DNA of 64,000 bases from Eulemur rufifrons (lineage: Eukaryota > Chordata > Mammalia > Primates > Lemuridae): NCBI RefSeq assembly GCF_041146395.1, contig NC_091001.1, forward strand, positions 102,756,965-102,820,964, in the 5' to 3' direction. Within the stretch, counting starts at the first letter, position 1, and each line of letters opens with the position of its first letter. Positions 54,415-64,000 of the stretch are shown piece by piece. The position numbers and the translations under genes were made by a program. A model generated the notes under the pieces. That model made no database searches. It saw nothing but the letters and a program-made list of their open reading frames with translations, and was not told the DNA's origin.

Positions 54415-54590
54415 ATTTCTAATGCAGATTTTCTCAGAGAGTCATCTGAGGCCCACGTGCATCAGAATCACATAGACTACTTTTTAAAAATTCAGTTTCC
54501 ACAGACTACTGTATACCTGCTGAATCAAAACTCTATGGGTGGGGGAGATAATATGCATCTTCAACAAACATCCAGATGAGCATCAACAAA
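54415..54590 (+). mobile_element. hAT-Charlie MITE (first of an adjacent pair)
   Basis: GGCCCACGTGCATCAGAATC near 54449, ACTTTTTAAAAATTCAGTTT near 54479, GCTGAATCAAAACTCTATGG near 54519. The order matches MER5/MER3-group elements. Ends are too diverged to name a subfamily. Confidence 0.55.
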
Positions 54591-54626
54591 GGAGAGTTTG
54601 GGCATCACTTTCGGTAAGGTTAGACA

Positions 54627-54805
54627 GCAATGCTCAACCTCCTGTGAACAGTAGGATAGTCTGGGGAACTTTTAAAACAAAGCAACGCTCAGGCCTCATT
54701 CCCAGATTTTCTGCCTCACATGGTCTTGGTTAGGGGTGGATACTAGCATTTTTCAAAGCTCCACAAGTGATTCTAATGTTTGGCCAGCGGCACTCTGATG
54801 ACTAG
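54627..54805 (+). mobile_element. hAT-Charlie MITE (second of an adjacent pair)
   Basis: GCAATGCTCAACCTCCTGTG near 54629, CTGGGGAACTTTTAAAACAA near 54661, GCTCCACAAGTGATTCTAAT near 54757, GGCCAGCGGCACTCTGATGA near 54782. The two halves are near-palindromic, as in this MITE group. Confidence 0.6.
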
Positions 54806-54814
54806 TTTGAGAGT

Positions 54815-57360
54815 AAAAATGCAGAGACAACTATCAAAAATCGTGGAAATTACTAAAAGCAGTGCTTTGAGGGAAATGTATGACATTAAAGGCTTGCATT
54901 AGAAAAGAAAAAAGGTTTCAAATCAGTGATCTAAGATTTTATCTTAAGGAGCTAGTAAAGAAAGCAAAACAAAACCAAAGCAAGCAGAGGAAAGGAAATC
55001 ATAAAAAGCAGAACTCAGTAACATCCAGAGCAGATAGACAAAAGAAAACCAGTGAAACCAATAGCTGGTGGTCTGACAAAACCAATAAAATCGATAGACC
55101 TCTAACGAGATGGCCTAAGGAAAAAAAGAGAAGGCAAAAATTACAAATTTTAGGAATGAAAGAGGAAACATCATTACAGATTACATTAATTCCAAAAATT
55201 ACAAATTTTAGGAATGAAAGAGGAAACATCATTACAGACTGAACAAACGTTAAAAATATAAGTGAATACGAACAACTCTAAGCCTTAATCTCAATAATTT
55301 TGACAATATGGGCAAATTCCTTGGAAGATGTAAATTGCAAAAATTCACAAGAGAGATAGAGAGAGAGAGAGGGAGAAAGAAAATGTCTAATTAGTACTTA
55401 CTGTACTTACCCTTAAGGAAATTAAATTCATAATTTCAAAAAACAAAACAAATTAAACAAAAAAAACTCCTAGCCCATGGGGCTTCACTTGTACATTCTA
55501 CCAAATATTTAAGGAAGAAATAACACCAATTCTACACAAACTCTTCTAGAATTACTAAAGAAGACAATACTTCCAAAAACATTTTATGAGGCAAGCATTA
55601 ACCTGACACCAAAACCAAAGATGTTGCAAGAGTATCCCTCATGAACACAGACACAAAGATCCTCAACACATTTCTAGTAAATCGAACCTAATAATATACA
55701 AAAAGGATCATAATCATAATCAAGACGAACTTGTAGAGGTATTCAAGCTGCCTCAAATTTCAAAAACCAATCAATATAATTCACCGTAGAAATAGACTAA
55801 AGAAGAAAAAGCACATGATCATGTCAATAGATGCAGAAAAAGCCTTTGGCTAATTCAACATTCATTCACAATAAAAATCAGTAGGAAATCAGGAATAGAA
55901 AGGAACTTCCTCAATCTGACCAAAGGCATCCACAAAAAACTTACAATGGATATCACACTTAATGTTGAGAGACTGAATCCTTTTCCTCTAAGACTGGGAA
56001 CAAGACAAGGATATGTTCTCTTATTAATCCTATTCCTCACCATCCTCAAGGCCGTAGTAGTACCGTAAGACAAGAAAGGAAAAAAAAAGGTTTAGAAAGG
56101 AAGAAATAAAACTGTTTCTAGTCAAAGACCAAAAAAAAAAAACCCTAATAAATCCACAAAAAAAGCTACTAGAACTAATAAGGTTGTGGGATATAAGGTA
56201 AGATGTAAAATCAGTTGTATCTCTCTATACTAGCCATGAACAATTAGAAATTGAATTGTTTTTAAAAGTTTCATTTGCATTAACACCAAAAGCATGAAAT
56301 ATTCCATTATGAATCCAACAGAATATTGAAACATCTATATGCTGAGAACTATAAAACATGAATGAAACCAAGCGGATCTAATTAAATGGAGTGATACACC
56401 ATGCACATAGGTTGGAAGAGTCAATATTGTTAAGATGCCAATCTCCCCAAAATTGATCTGTAGATTCAATGAAATTCCAGTCAAAAAAATCCCATCAGGA
56501 TTTAATCAACATGCTCATTCTAAAATTTATACAGAAAGGCAAGGGAACCAAATTAGTCAAAACAGTTTTTTAAAAAAAGAACTAGGTTGGAGTTCTCACA
56601 ATAAAGCACAGAATTACTATAAAGCAGAGAAATCAAAATAGTGAGGTTTGGGCATAAAAATAGACATACAGGTAAATGAAACAAAGTAAAAAGTCAGTTC
56701 AGCAATAAGTTCACACATATATGATCAATTGATTTTCAACAAATGGAGAAAGGATTGTCTTTCACCAAATGCCACTGGAACAGTTGGATTAAAAAAAAAT
56801 ACCCTTTGTTCCTAACTCATGACCTAAACAAATTTAACTCAAAATGGACCATAAACCTAAATGTAAAAGCTAAAATTACAAAACTTCTAGGGGAAAATCT
56901 TTGTGACCTTGGATTAGGTAGAGTTCTTACATATAAAGACAGGTAAAAAGCACACTCCATAAAAGAAAAATTGAAAAATTAGACTTCATAAAAGTTAAGA
57001 ATTTATACTCTTCAAAAGACAATGTTAAGAGAATGGAAAAATAAGCCACAGATTGTGAGAAAAAGTTTCAAGTTGCATATTTAATGAAATATTTTATGCA
57101 TTCAAAATATATTCATAAAACTGTCAAATTTCAAAAATAAGAAAACAAGCAACCCAATTAAAAGAAAAACAATAAATGGTCAAAAGATTTGATGAGAAAC
57201 TTTACAGAGAAGATACTGTATACCTATTAATATGACTAAAATAAAATAAACTGACCACACCAAGTGCTACTGAGATATGGAGCAAATGAAACATTCATTC
57301 ATTGTTGGTGGGGATGCAAAGTGGTATATCCATTTTGGAAAGTAGTTTGGAAGGTTTTTT
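54815..57360 (+). mobile_element. Old L1M ORF2, left part of a split copy
   Basis: ORF2 landmarks in order: TGCTTTGAGGGAAATGTATG near 54862, TGTCAATAGATGCAGAAAAA near 55822 (RT motif DAEKAF), CTAAGACTGGGAACAAGACA near 55987 (RT motif GTRQG), and TTGGTGGGGATGCAAAGTGG near 57304. Many stops are present. It carries a 58-bp tandem duplication near 55136-55238. It breaks at 57360 and resumes at 58373. Confidence 0.75.
55136..55238 (+). repeat. 58-bp offset tandem duplication within L1
   Basis: A 45-base string starting AAAAATTACAAATTTTAGGA is present identically at 55136-55180 and 55194-55238. Identity of the copies in otherwise heavily mutated L1 suggests a recent event, or an assembly artefact. 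Confidence 0.9.
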
Positions 57361-58372
57361 TTTTTTTTCTCTTTAAGTGATAGAGTTTATTTTTTAGAAT
57401 AGTTTTAGGTTTACAGATAATAAAGAGTTCCATCTACCCCTGCAGATAATTTCCCCTATTATTAACATTTTACCTTGGTTACAACTAATCAACCAATACC
57501 CGATAGATTGTTGTCAACTAATTTCTATAATTTATTCAGATTTCCTTATTTTGTACCCAATGATGATTTCTGTTCCAGGATCCCAACTAGGACACCATAT
57601 AATGTAAAGTCATCCTGTCTCCTTAGGATCCTCTTGGCCATGTTAGTTTCTCAGATGTCCCTTGTTTTTGATGACTTGACGGTTTTGAGGAGGACAAATC
57701 AGATATTTTTTAGGATGCCTCTCTCTTGGAGTTTGCTTCTCTATTGGAGATGTAAAGTGCCATTTGCATCACATCATATCAAGAGTACATACAATCAATA
57801 TGATTTTTGACTATTGATGTTGGCCATGGCAGTGCTGGTCAGGTTTCTCCATGTTAAGGTTACTCTTCTTGCCATTCTTCACCCCTTTCCACACTCTACA
57901 TTTTGGAATGAAGCCACCATGTGCAGCTCATACCTAAGGAGTGAGGAACTATGCTCCCCTTCCTTTGGGGTGGAGTGTCCACAGAATTATTTGGAATTCT
58001 TATGCATGAGAGATTCATCTCTTCTCTCCCATTTATTAATTTATTCAATCATTCATTCATATCAGTATGAACACATGGTTAACTCTGTTATACTTTGGGA
58101 TATAATCCAATACTGTTTACTTTGTTGCTCAAACTGTTCCAGCTTTGGCCATTGGGGGACATCTTTCAGTGACCCCTGCATCCCTTTGACACACCCCCAT
58201 CAATCTAGCATTTTTGGTTTTGTTTTTATTTTGGTTTTGATACTACACAATGCTGTGAGCTCATCTTGTATATTTCCTGCCCCAGTCCTAGACTCAGCCG
58301 CTTCTCCAAGGATCCCTAGCTTCTCTTACTGGAGAATGATGGTATTAGAAGCCAAGATCTGAGCACTAGGTG
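57361..58372 (-). mobile_element. Antisense L1M 3' UTR, about 1 kb, inserted in the L1M
   Basis: Reads as the reverse of an old L1M 3' UTR: TTTTAGAATAGTTTTAGGTT near 57391, CCATCTACCCCTGCAG near 57431, ACATCATATCAAGAGTACAT near 57770, TTCAATCATTCATTCATATC near 58044, TTGTATATTTCCTGCCCCAG near 58266. It starts with a T-run (reverse poly-A). GGAAGGTTTTTT (57349-57360) and GGCAGGTTTTTT (58373-58384) flank it as a target duplication. The longest open frame of the window (182 residues, 57814-58362 plus) lies antisense to it. Confidence 0.8.
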
Positions 58373-59020
58373 GGCAGGTTTTTTATAAAGTTCAATATCC
58401 ATTAACCACACAACACAGCAGTCCACTCTTGGGCACTTACCCAAGTGAAATGAACACTTATGTTCAAACAAAAACCTATATGTGAATGCTTACAGAAGCC
58501 TTTTTTGGGGGGGGGTGGTAATTGCTAAAATCTGATTGGATTTATACAAAACCCAAATGTACAAATGTACCTCAACTAGGGAGTCAGTAAAGTGTGGTCC
58601 ATCCATACGGTGGACACTAGTCAGCAATAAAAAAGAACAAACTCGTTATATACAAAACAACATGGAAGACTTTCAAATCATGTTGCGTACAAGAAGCCAG
58701 AACCAAAAGTCTGCTTACTGTATGATCCCATTTATATAAAATTCTTGCAAAAACAACACAATAGGAACAGAAAACAGATCAGTGGTTTCCAGAATGTGGG
58801 AGTTGGAGATGGCTGAACAAAAAGAGCCACTGGAGAATTTGACGGAATTAAGAAACTCTTCTAGTAATATATCGTGCTTGTAGTGGTGCTTACATGACTG
58901 TATACATTCGTCAAACTCACATCCATGAAATTCTCAAACATTTGTACACTGAAAAGGAGTAAATGTTACTGTATGTAAATTTACCTTAATTAAAAAGTAA
59001 AATAAAAACTGTAAAGCGAC
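58373..59020 (+). mobile_element. Old L1M ORF2 end and 3' UTR, right part of the split copy
   Basis: Resumes with AACACAGCAGTCCACTCTTG near 58411 and continues CATCCATACGGTGGACACTA near 58600, CAGATCAGTGGTTTCCAGAA near 58774, ATCCATGAAATTCTCAAACA near 58921 and a tail with AAAAAGTAAAATAAAAACTG near 58991. Confidence 0.75.
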
Positions 59021-59884
59021 TATGTATTAATATGGGAAAATTCATGTGGTATAAAGGCAAGTGGAAGAGGAGAACATATGGTATGTTCTCAACTCCTGAA
59101 AAGCACAGAGGCACAGATAAAGAGGAAAAAAATCCTATAATTTTAACAATTATCTTTGTGTGTAGAAATATGGATATAATTCTTTTGTTTCTTTTTATAA
59201 GCATTTTAATATAACTTTATAATGATATAAGCAAATTTGTTTAAAGGAAATCTGTAAAGTTGTATATAAATGTGGGGGACTTTTTAAAATGACCGCCCAT
59301 GTGTCTTGCAGCTCCTGTGTCTAATTTTTGTGCGCGCCCAGGCTTCTGCAGAGAGGTGTCTAAAAAGCAGTAAAAGCCTTTGGTGCGCTGGTTCACTGGT
59401 TCACTTAGGAATGCCTGTCAGCTGAAAATTTCTTCAGTGGGCTGAAAGTGATGCTCTTCCCTTTCATTCTGTTTCTGACTTTCAGTGGTCTTCCATCTGA
59501 AGACGGGGCATACACTCGTATTCATTTAACCTCTGATGGAGTTCGGCTATCTCCTGGATGTGATCATAACCCTGGGGCAACAGATGGAGAGTATGGTGTC
59601 CTCTTTTACAGCTCATTAAATCATGAAAAACTGGCCCAAGCTTAATATCTCACCAGTAGGGATTAGCTGAGCATGAATTTGCATTTCTTCCTCGGGGATC
59701 AGTATTTAATAGTATTTTTTAATATCTAACCTTGAGGTGATCCATATATATCTCTTAAGTGGAACTGAAAGAGCACTCATTTATTCTCATTACCCCCAGC
59801 CAGGTCCTGGTTGTGAGCTTCTAGATGAGAGGACTGTATATTTTCTGATACGTTGCCCATCCAGGGCAACCTCTGCTCCACTCC
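59021..59884. other. No recognised feature
   Basis: AT-rich single-copy DNA, then a slightly GC-richer stretch near 59280-59420. A TGTGTCTTGCAG acceptor-like string lies at about 59300-59311, but no open exon with a donor follows convincingly. Confidence 0.4.
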
Positions 59885-60345
59885 ACTTCTTCATTATTCA
59901 CCACCAGCAAATATTTATTAGGCCTCTAACATGGGAAGAAGTGGTGCTCCGTCCTAAGGAGGCTATGGGATAAACACACTAGGTGCTGGTCATAGGGAGC
60001 TCACGGTCTGACAGGGATGTAGACATGTAGCCACACACACATCTACACACACACGATCAGCAACAAAATACAACGTGCAGATGAGAAACACAGGGAAGTG
60101 CTAGAGAAGAGCTGAGGGGTAGCAACTTCGGGTGGGGCACTCAGAGTAGGAAACCCAGTAAATTAAATAAGTCAGGGTATGGGAGAGTGGGATTTGGAGA
60201 GCATTAATGCCAGGCTAAAAAGTTCTGACGTCTTTTGGTGTTAGAAAGGCCCTGGAAGTTTTTGAACAGGCTCATGAGCAGAGCTATAATTTAGGAATAT
60301 TATTCCGGCAGCCCGGGCTGGACGGATTGGCTACATAGTAAAACT
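59885..60345 (-). mobile_element. L2 LINE 3' region, antisense
   Basis: CCAGCAAATATTTATTAGGC near 59904, GGGAGCTCACGGTCTGACAG near 59995, GTGCTAGAGAAGAGCTGAGG near 60097, GAACAGGCTCATGAGCAGAG near 60263 and TATTCCGGCAGCCCGGGC near 60301 match reversed L2. Confidence 0.75.
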
Positions 60346-60729
60346 GAGCATTTCAATAAAAGGATTGAAAGATAAAATTGTAGAAATATCTCAGAAAATA
60401 AATTTTAAAAATTTTTTAAATTAAATAAAGTAGGAGAGCGAGGGCATATCATGCAGTGAGAACGGCAGCAGCAAAGGTGAGATTAAAGACTGTCTGAAGT
60501 CCTTGGGCTTGAGGAAAATTTCTTAAGAATGAAAATTATCTGAATAACAGCAGAGATTCATTTGTCAGCCGTGTTTGGAGTACCAACTCTGCAATACATT
60601 TTTTTTTAATGAGGGAACTTAGGGGTATTCAAGAAGCTTTTTGTTGAAACTATCTGGAGAGCAAAGAATCTTCTCCCAATGTGTTTGTTTCCTAAGTTTG
60701 AGTTTTTGTATGTCAGGTTTTTTTTTTTT
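60346..60729. other. No recognised feature
   Basis: AT-rich single-copy DNA with two T-runs (near 60600 and 60719-60732). Confidence 0.4.
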
Positions 60730-60925
60730 TAAGTGACAAAAGATTTGCAAGACCTGTACACTGTAAACTATAAAACATTATTGAGAGAATGAAAGGTGAT
60801 ATAAATAAATGGAGAGATATACCATGTTCCTGGATAAGAAGACTCAATATTATTAAAATGTCAATTCTTCCCATATTGACTTATAGATTAAACGCAATCC
60901 CAACCAAAATCCCAAGGAGGTTTTG
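60730..60925 (+). mobile_element. Old L1M ORF2 fragment, left part of a split copy
   Basis: CAAGACCTGTACACTGTAAA near 60749, GGTGATATAAATAAATGGAG near 60795, ACCATGTTCCTGGATAAGAA near 60821, TAAACGCAATCCCAACCAAA near 60889: ORF2 after the RT domain. Confidence 0.75.
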
Positions 60926-61072
60926 TTCGCTGTCTAGGGGATGGACATGCTTGAAGCTCTGACTCGGGGCGTGGAGGAGGGGGAAGGGCAATATACGTAA
61001 CCTAAAGTTTTGTACCCCCACCATATGCTGAAATAAAAAATAAATAAATAAATAAAGTCACTTATTGAAATA
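60926..61072 (+). mobile_element. Very short young L1 3' end inserted in the older L1
   Basis: About 145 bases: GAAGCTCTGACTCGGGGCGT near 60953, GGAGGGGGAAGGGCAATATA near 60977, AGTTTTGTACCCCCACCATA near 61006, then ATGCTGAAATAAAAAATAAA. It has the same tail type as the antisense copy at 17520-17628 and retains CpGs, consistent with youth. The target duplication is obscured by A-rich flanks. Confidence 0.8.
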
Positions 61073-61280
61073 AAAAAAAAAATGACAAGCTGATTCTAAA
61101 TGTGTAGGGTAATGTAAAGGTTATACATAGCCATATCAACTTTGAAAAAGAAGAACAAAGTTGTGGCACTTACCCTATCTGACATCAAGACTCATTATAA
61201 AGTTACAGATATTAAGACAGCATAAATATAGCTATATATAGCAACAGAACAGAATGCAGTTTCCAAAAACAGCTATACAT
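61073..61280 (+). mobile_element. Old L1M ORF2 fragment, right part of the split copy
   Basis: Continues the interrupted text with ATGACAAGCTGATTCTAAAT near 61082, TTACCCTATCTGACATCAAG near 61170 and AGTTACAGATATTAAGACAG near 61202. Confidence 0.75.
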
Positions 61281-61299
61281 GATAAAGACAAAGTTAAAT

Positions 61300-61945
61300 A
61301 AGAAACAGTTTCTGCTTTCAAGATCTTCAGAGTCTACTTGGAGATTCCAAGCAAATTAAAAATTACAATTTTGTGTAACAAATGCCACCAGATCCCAGAT
61401 ACAGGGTCTCTAAGTGACCTGAAGGGATCTATTAATAGAAAGTTTCCCTAAGGGAGTTAATGCCTGGGCTGTGTCCTGAAAGATTAATTAGAGTTTGCAA
61501 GATGAAGAGGTGAGAGAGCATTCGGGGTAGCAACACGTGGGAAGGAGAGAAGCACAGATGGGCGTGAGACAGACTGGGAACCACGGGTTGCCCCGCACAG
61601 AGCTGAAGCACGGTGCGTACTGGCAGTGTAAGGAGTTGAGAGAACGTAGAGGAAAACCAGCAGCCACATCGTGACAAGCCTCATGTGCTAAATCAGGGGT
61701 GTTGGACTTTATCCCACAGGCGATCAAAAGCTGTTGGAAAATTGTACACAGGGCTGTGACAGGGTCATATTTGTATTTTGAAATATCACTGCATTGGAAG
61801 GATAACAAATACATCAGGTAAATTAGGACTGGAGACAGCAAGACCAGTCAGGATGCTACTGAAATATTCTAGATGGGACACAGTAGAGACTTAACCTAAG
61901 GCGAAGCTACTGAGTGCAAGATAGATCGGAGAGGGATTCAAAAGG
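61300..61945 (-). mobile_element. L2 LINE 3' region, antisense, well preserved
   Basis: GCCTGGGCTGTGTCCTGAAA near 61463, AGAGAGCATTCGGGGTAGCA near 61513, TGTAAGGAGTTGAGAGAACG near 61627, GTGTTGGACTTTATCCCACA near 61700, GCTGTGACAGGGTCATATTT near 61753, CAAGACCAGTCAGGATGCTA near 61839: reversed L2 over some 600 bases. The 117- and 81-residue antisense open frames here do not show a conserved RT motif. Confidence 0.75.
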
Positions 61946-63142
61946 CATAATTGGGAGGGTTTGATAACTTAGTTGACGTGGGGTGGAGCAGAAATAGAGA
62001 ATGACTTACAGGTGGTTTTCTCGCCTCTCTTTTCTATCAGTTGTAACCTAAAGTCTCTAATTTTATTTATGAGTGAAAAACAAAGCCCTCTTTCCGTAGA
62101 CAACCCTATACCAGAGCGGAGGCTTGTGAGTAACACTGAGACAGGACATCACAGCCACTCATGCCATTGCAATGTGTTGTATCATGTCCAGCTGATATTC
62201 ATTCGCCACAGATTCTGCCCGCCAAGTGCCTAGCAGGGCATTTACCCACTGAAGGTGCAGAATGTGTGACCCTGGAATTATGCTTTGGCCTCAAGAGGGG
62301 TTAAAATGAAAGCCCTCCACCAGTAAAAGGAGACATCAGCACACCTCAATCCAAGCTTCCAATTTTCCCTTTCCTAGTAAAGCTGTGAGGCCCTTGCTGG
62401 TCTGCAAGTGATTTATCTGCCTCAAGTCCTGCCAAACTTTGGCCCAGCTCTCTGCAGACACTAGACTATAAATGGCTGAAGAAACAACAGGAAAGGAGCA
62501 GGGTTGAAAGGCCAGTGGGCGACTGTTTTTCTTTAGCTCTGTCTGAACTGAATAATCAGCCAACTGGGGTCAGCCCAGCCATGTCCACCCCCTCCTTTCA
62601 TTACTCGATGAGACAAGTCATGGGACCTAATCGCAGCACACTCACCAGGACTGACAAAGCCCTCCAGAGCCTAATGCCCCACCGTGTATATTCCCAAGAC
62701 CCACCAAGACTACTGTTTATGTCTTGTTAAGCCACAAAGAACATTCCACTGTGCAAAGTCAGCTCATTACAATTTTTTTAAGGAAGAAAAAAAAGAAAGA
62801 GGACAACATGGGTGCTCTCTCATTGGCCTGATCCCACGCTGATGCGGATGGAGGAAGGAATGCAGTGTGCGCTGGCCCAAGTGGTCCCTGAAAAGTTGCA
62901 TCCTGGCTGTTCTGGGGGAAAAGCCATCTGTTTATAGGACTGGAGGGCAGGGGGGTTGGTCTGGAGACAAAACAGTCAACTTTGGTAGTTTTTCCCCAAA
63001 ATCACTGCCTCACTCACTTTTATCTAATACTACTGAGATGCATATTTTCATAATCAAAAGTGCAGGCAAGCTTTCTGGAAGCACCTATTAACTCAGCAAT
63101 CAAGAGCCTTGTGAATAAAAATAGCCCCTAGGACTATAAAAT
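61946..63142. other. No recognised feature
   Basis: About 1.2 kb of single-copy DNA of middling GC, the longest repeat-free stretch of the right half. Short open frames (61973-62233, 62515-62730, 62867-63091 plus; 62336-62563 minus) have no domain. A CArG-like CTATAAATGG lies near 62465. Confidence 0.4.
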
Positions 63143-63310
63143 GGAATACTGGGTTGTAAAAAATAAAAATTTAAAAATAAAAAAATAATAATTTTAAAGT
63201 TAAAAAATAAAATAAAAATTTTTAAAGTAAAAAATAACAAATGAAAATAAAATAAATAAAAAGGAAAAGGAAAAAAGAAAACAAAAAGAAAATCAAAGAT
63301 TAAAACAAAA
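63143..63310 (+). repeat. A-rich low-complexity tract
   Basis: About 165 bases dominated by AAATAAA, AAAATT and AAAGAAAA units. It may mark the decayed tail of a retroelement, but no body is recognised to its left. Confidence 0.8.
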
Positions 63311-64000
63311 TGGAATATTTGGACTTGATAAGCTCTAAAGCACCTTACAGCTTAGACTATCCCTAAAAGGACTATTTGGGAACATTAAGAAGAAATTGCA
63401 TGACCACTGGACAGAGGGTGTCTGCACCAGAAAGAGTCTATAGAAAAGTCTACATACCCAAAACAGAAAGCTTCTGAAAACCTTGGCTGTACTTATTTGC
63501 CCAGTTCTCCAAAGCCCAATAACACCACTGGTTGTTTAAAAGTGTTATACACTCAAAATATTCTTCCCCTTTATCTCTCTGGGTAAAGTGATAAGCATTC
63601 CCTCAGTGCACTGGCCAACAAGAATTCCTAACACATATTCAAAAGAAGACATCTTGAGAAAGCAGGAGCTCTTATTTTATCAGATAATTGGCTTCAATAT
63701 CAGCTTATCTGCACTAAGAATTACGTCCCCAGAAGTTTCTATAGTTATCAACTACTAAGCTCATCTTCAGAGACGTTTAACTGAAAAATGCATTGCCTCT
63801 GTAAACTATTATGCTACTATTGATTTTTTTGTCTATATAAAAGTTTCCTATTTCCCTGTCACTTGCTGATCAACCTGGTCTTTTTATATACCTAATATCA
63901 GAGTAGTTTGAAGGCTTCACACTGAATTTTGTTTATGTTCCTCAAAAGGAACATTCTGCCTTTTATTAAAGGAGATTGCCTGTGAAAATATAGTAAGGAT
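63311..64000. other. No recognised feature
   Basis: AT-rich single-copy sequence to the end of the window; nothing recognised. Confidence 0.4.

Noticed and set aside
57814..58362. 182-residue plus-strand open frame, the longest in the window
   Set aside because: It lies wholly antisense to a decayed L1M 3' UTR and shows no domain. Its length is explained by chance retention in this repeat.
59296..59350. Acceptor-like TGTGTCTTGCAG followed by a GC-rich stretch, as a possible exon
   Set aside because: No open frame with a good donor, no codon signature; such strings are common by chance.
61488..61841. 117-residue minus-strand frame
   Set aside because: It lies in an L2 3' UTR-like region and shows no reverse-transcriptase motif.

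Overview
This is non-coding nuclear DNA from a mammal, most likely a strepsirrhine primate (lemur, galago or loris group). It carries layered eutherian repeats (MIR, L2, MLT1-type LTRs, hAT-Charlie, Tigger and MuDR fossils, old L1M/HAL1). It also carries two young-looking L1 3' ends (17520-17628 and 60926-61072) whose tail, with a run of C after GTA followed by a GCTGAAATAAA-type ending, is as far as I know typical of strepsirrhine L1. A single Alu-related monomer and an 81-bp mariner-like MITE fit that. The species call is an inference; the mammalian call is firm. I see no intact protein-coding gene, no convincing exon and no RNA gene. The window reads as an intergenic desert or the inside of a very large intron.

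Layout. 1-9.4 kb: mostly single-copy DNA with an LTR relic, an antisense MLT1 fragment, MIR and L2 pieces, a 16-bp minisatellite (about 5974-6136) and a small CpG-rich patch near 8.2-8.4 kb. 10.1-14.2 kb: an old L1M, then a four-element nest in which a MER20-like hAT element (12845-14154) is split by an L1, which itself holds a 357-bp hAT-like element and the mariner-like MITE. 14.2-20.6 kb: a split MIR, several L2s, MaLR-type LTRs, a 109-bp L1 insertion and the Alu monomer, both with target-site duplications. 20.7-33 kb: a 5'-truncated L1 with target duplication, a Tigger-like element with TA duplications (22625-23176), an ERV-like solo LTR (30012-30507) and several repeat-free, homeobox-motif-rich segments that may be conserved non-coding elements.

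32.8-47.1 kb is an L1 graveyard: HAL1/L1M remains on the plus strand into which two later L1s inserted, each with an inverted 5' half (twin priming; 40635-43748 and 44904-46244). Between them and the first HAL1 block sits the most unusual item, a MuDR-type (Ricksha-like MULE) DNA transposon at 37151-38766 with long inverted termini, a 9-bp target duplication and a readable remnant of its transposase. 47-64 kb: L2, MIR and MLT1 relics, two adjacent hAT MITEs, an L1M split by an antisense L1M 3' UTR (57361-58372), and a final older L1 split by a very short young L1 3' end.

Nothing here works as an operon or pathway. The informative content is the order of insertions, the MULE fossil and the candidate regulatory segments. 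I did not find a previously undescribed biological system and do not claim one.
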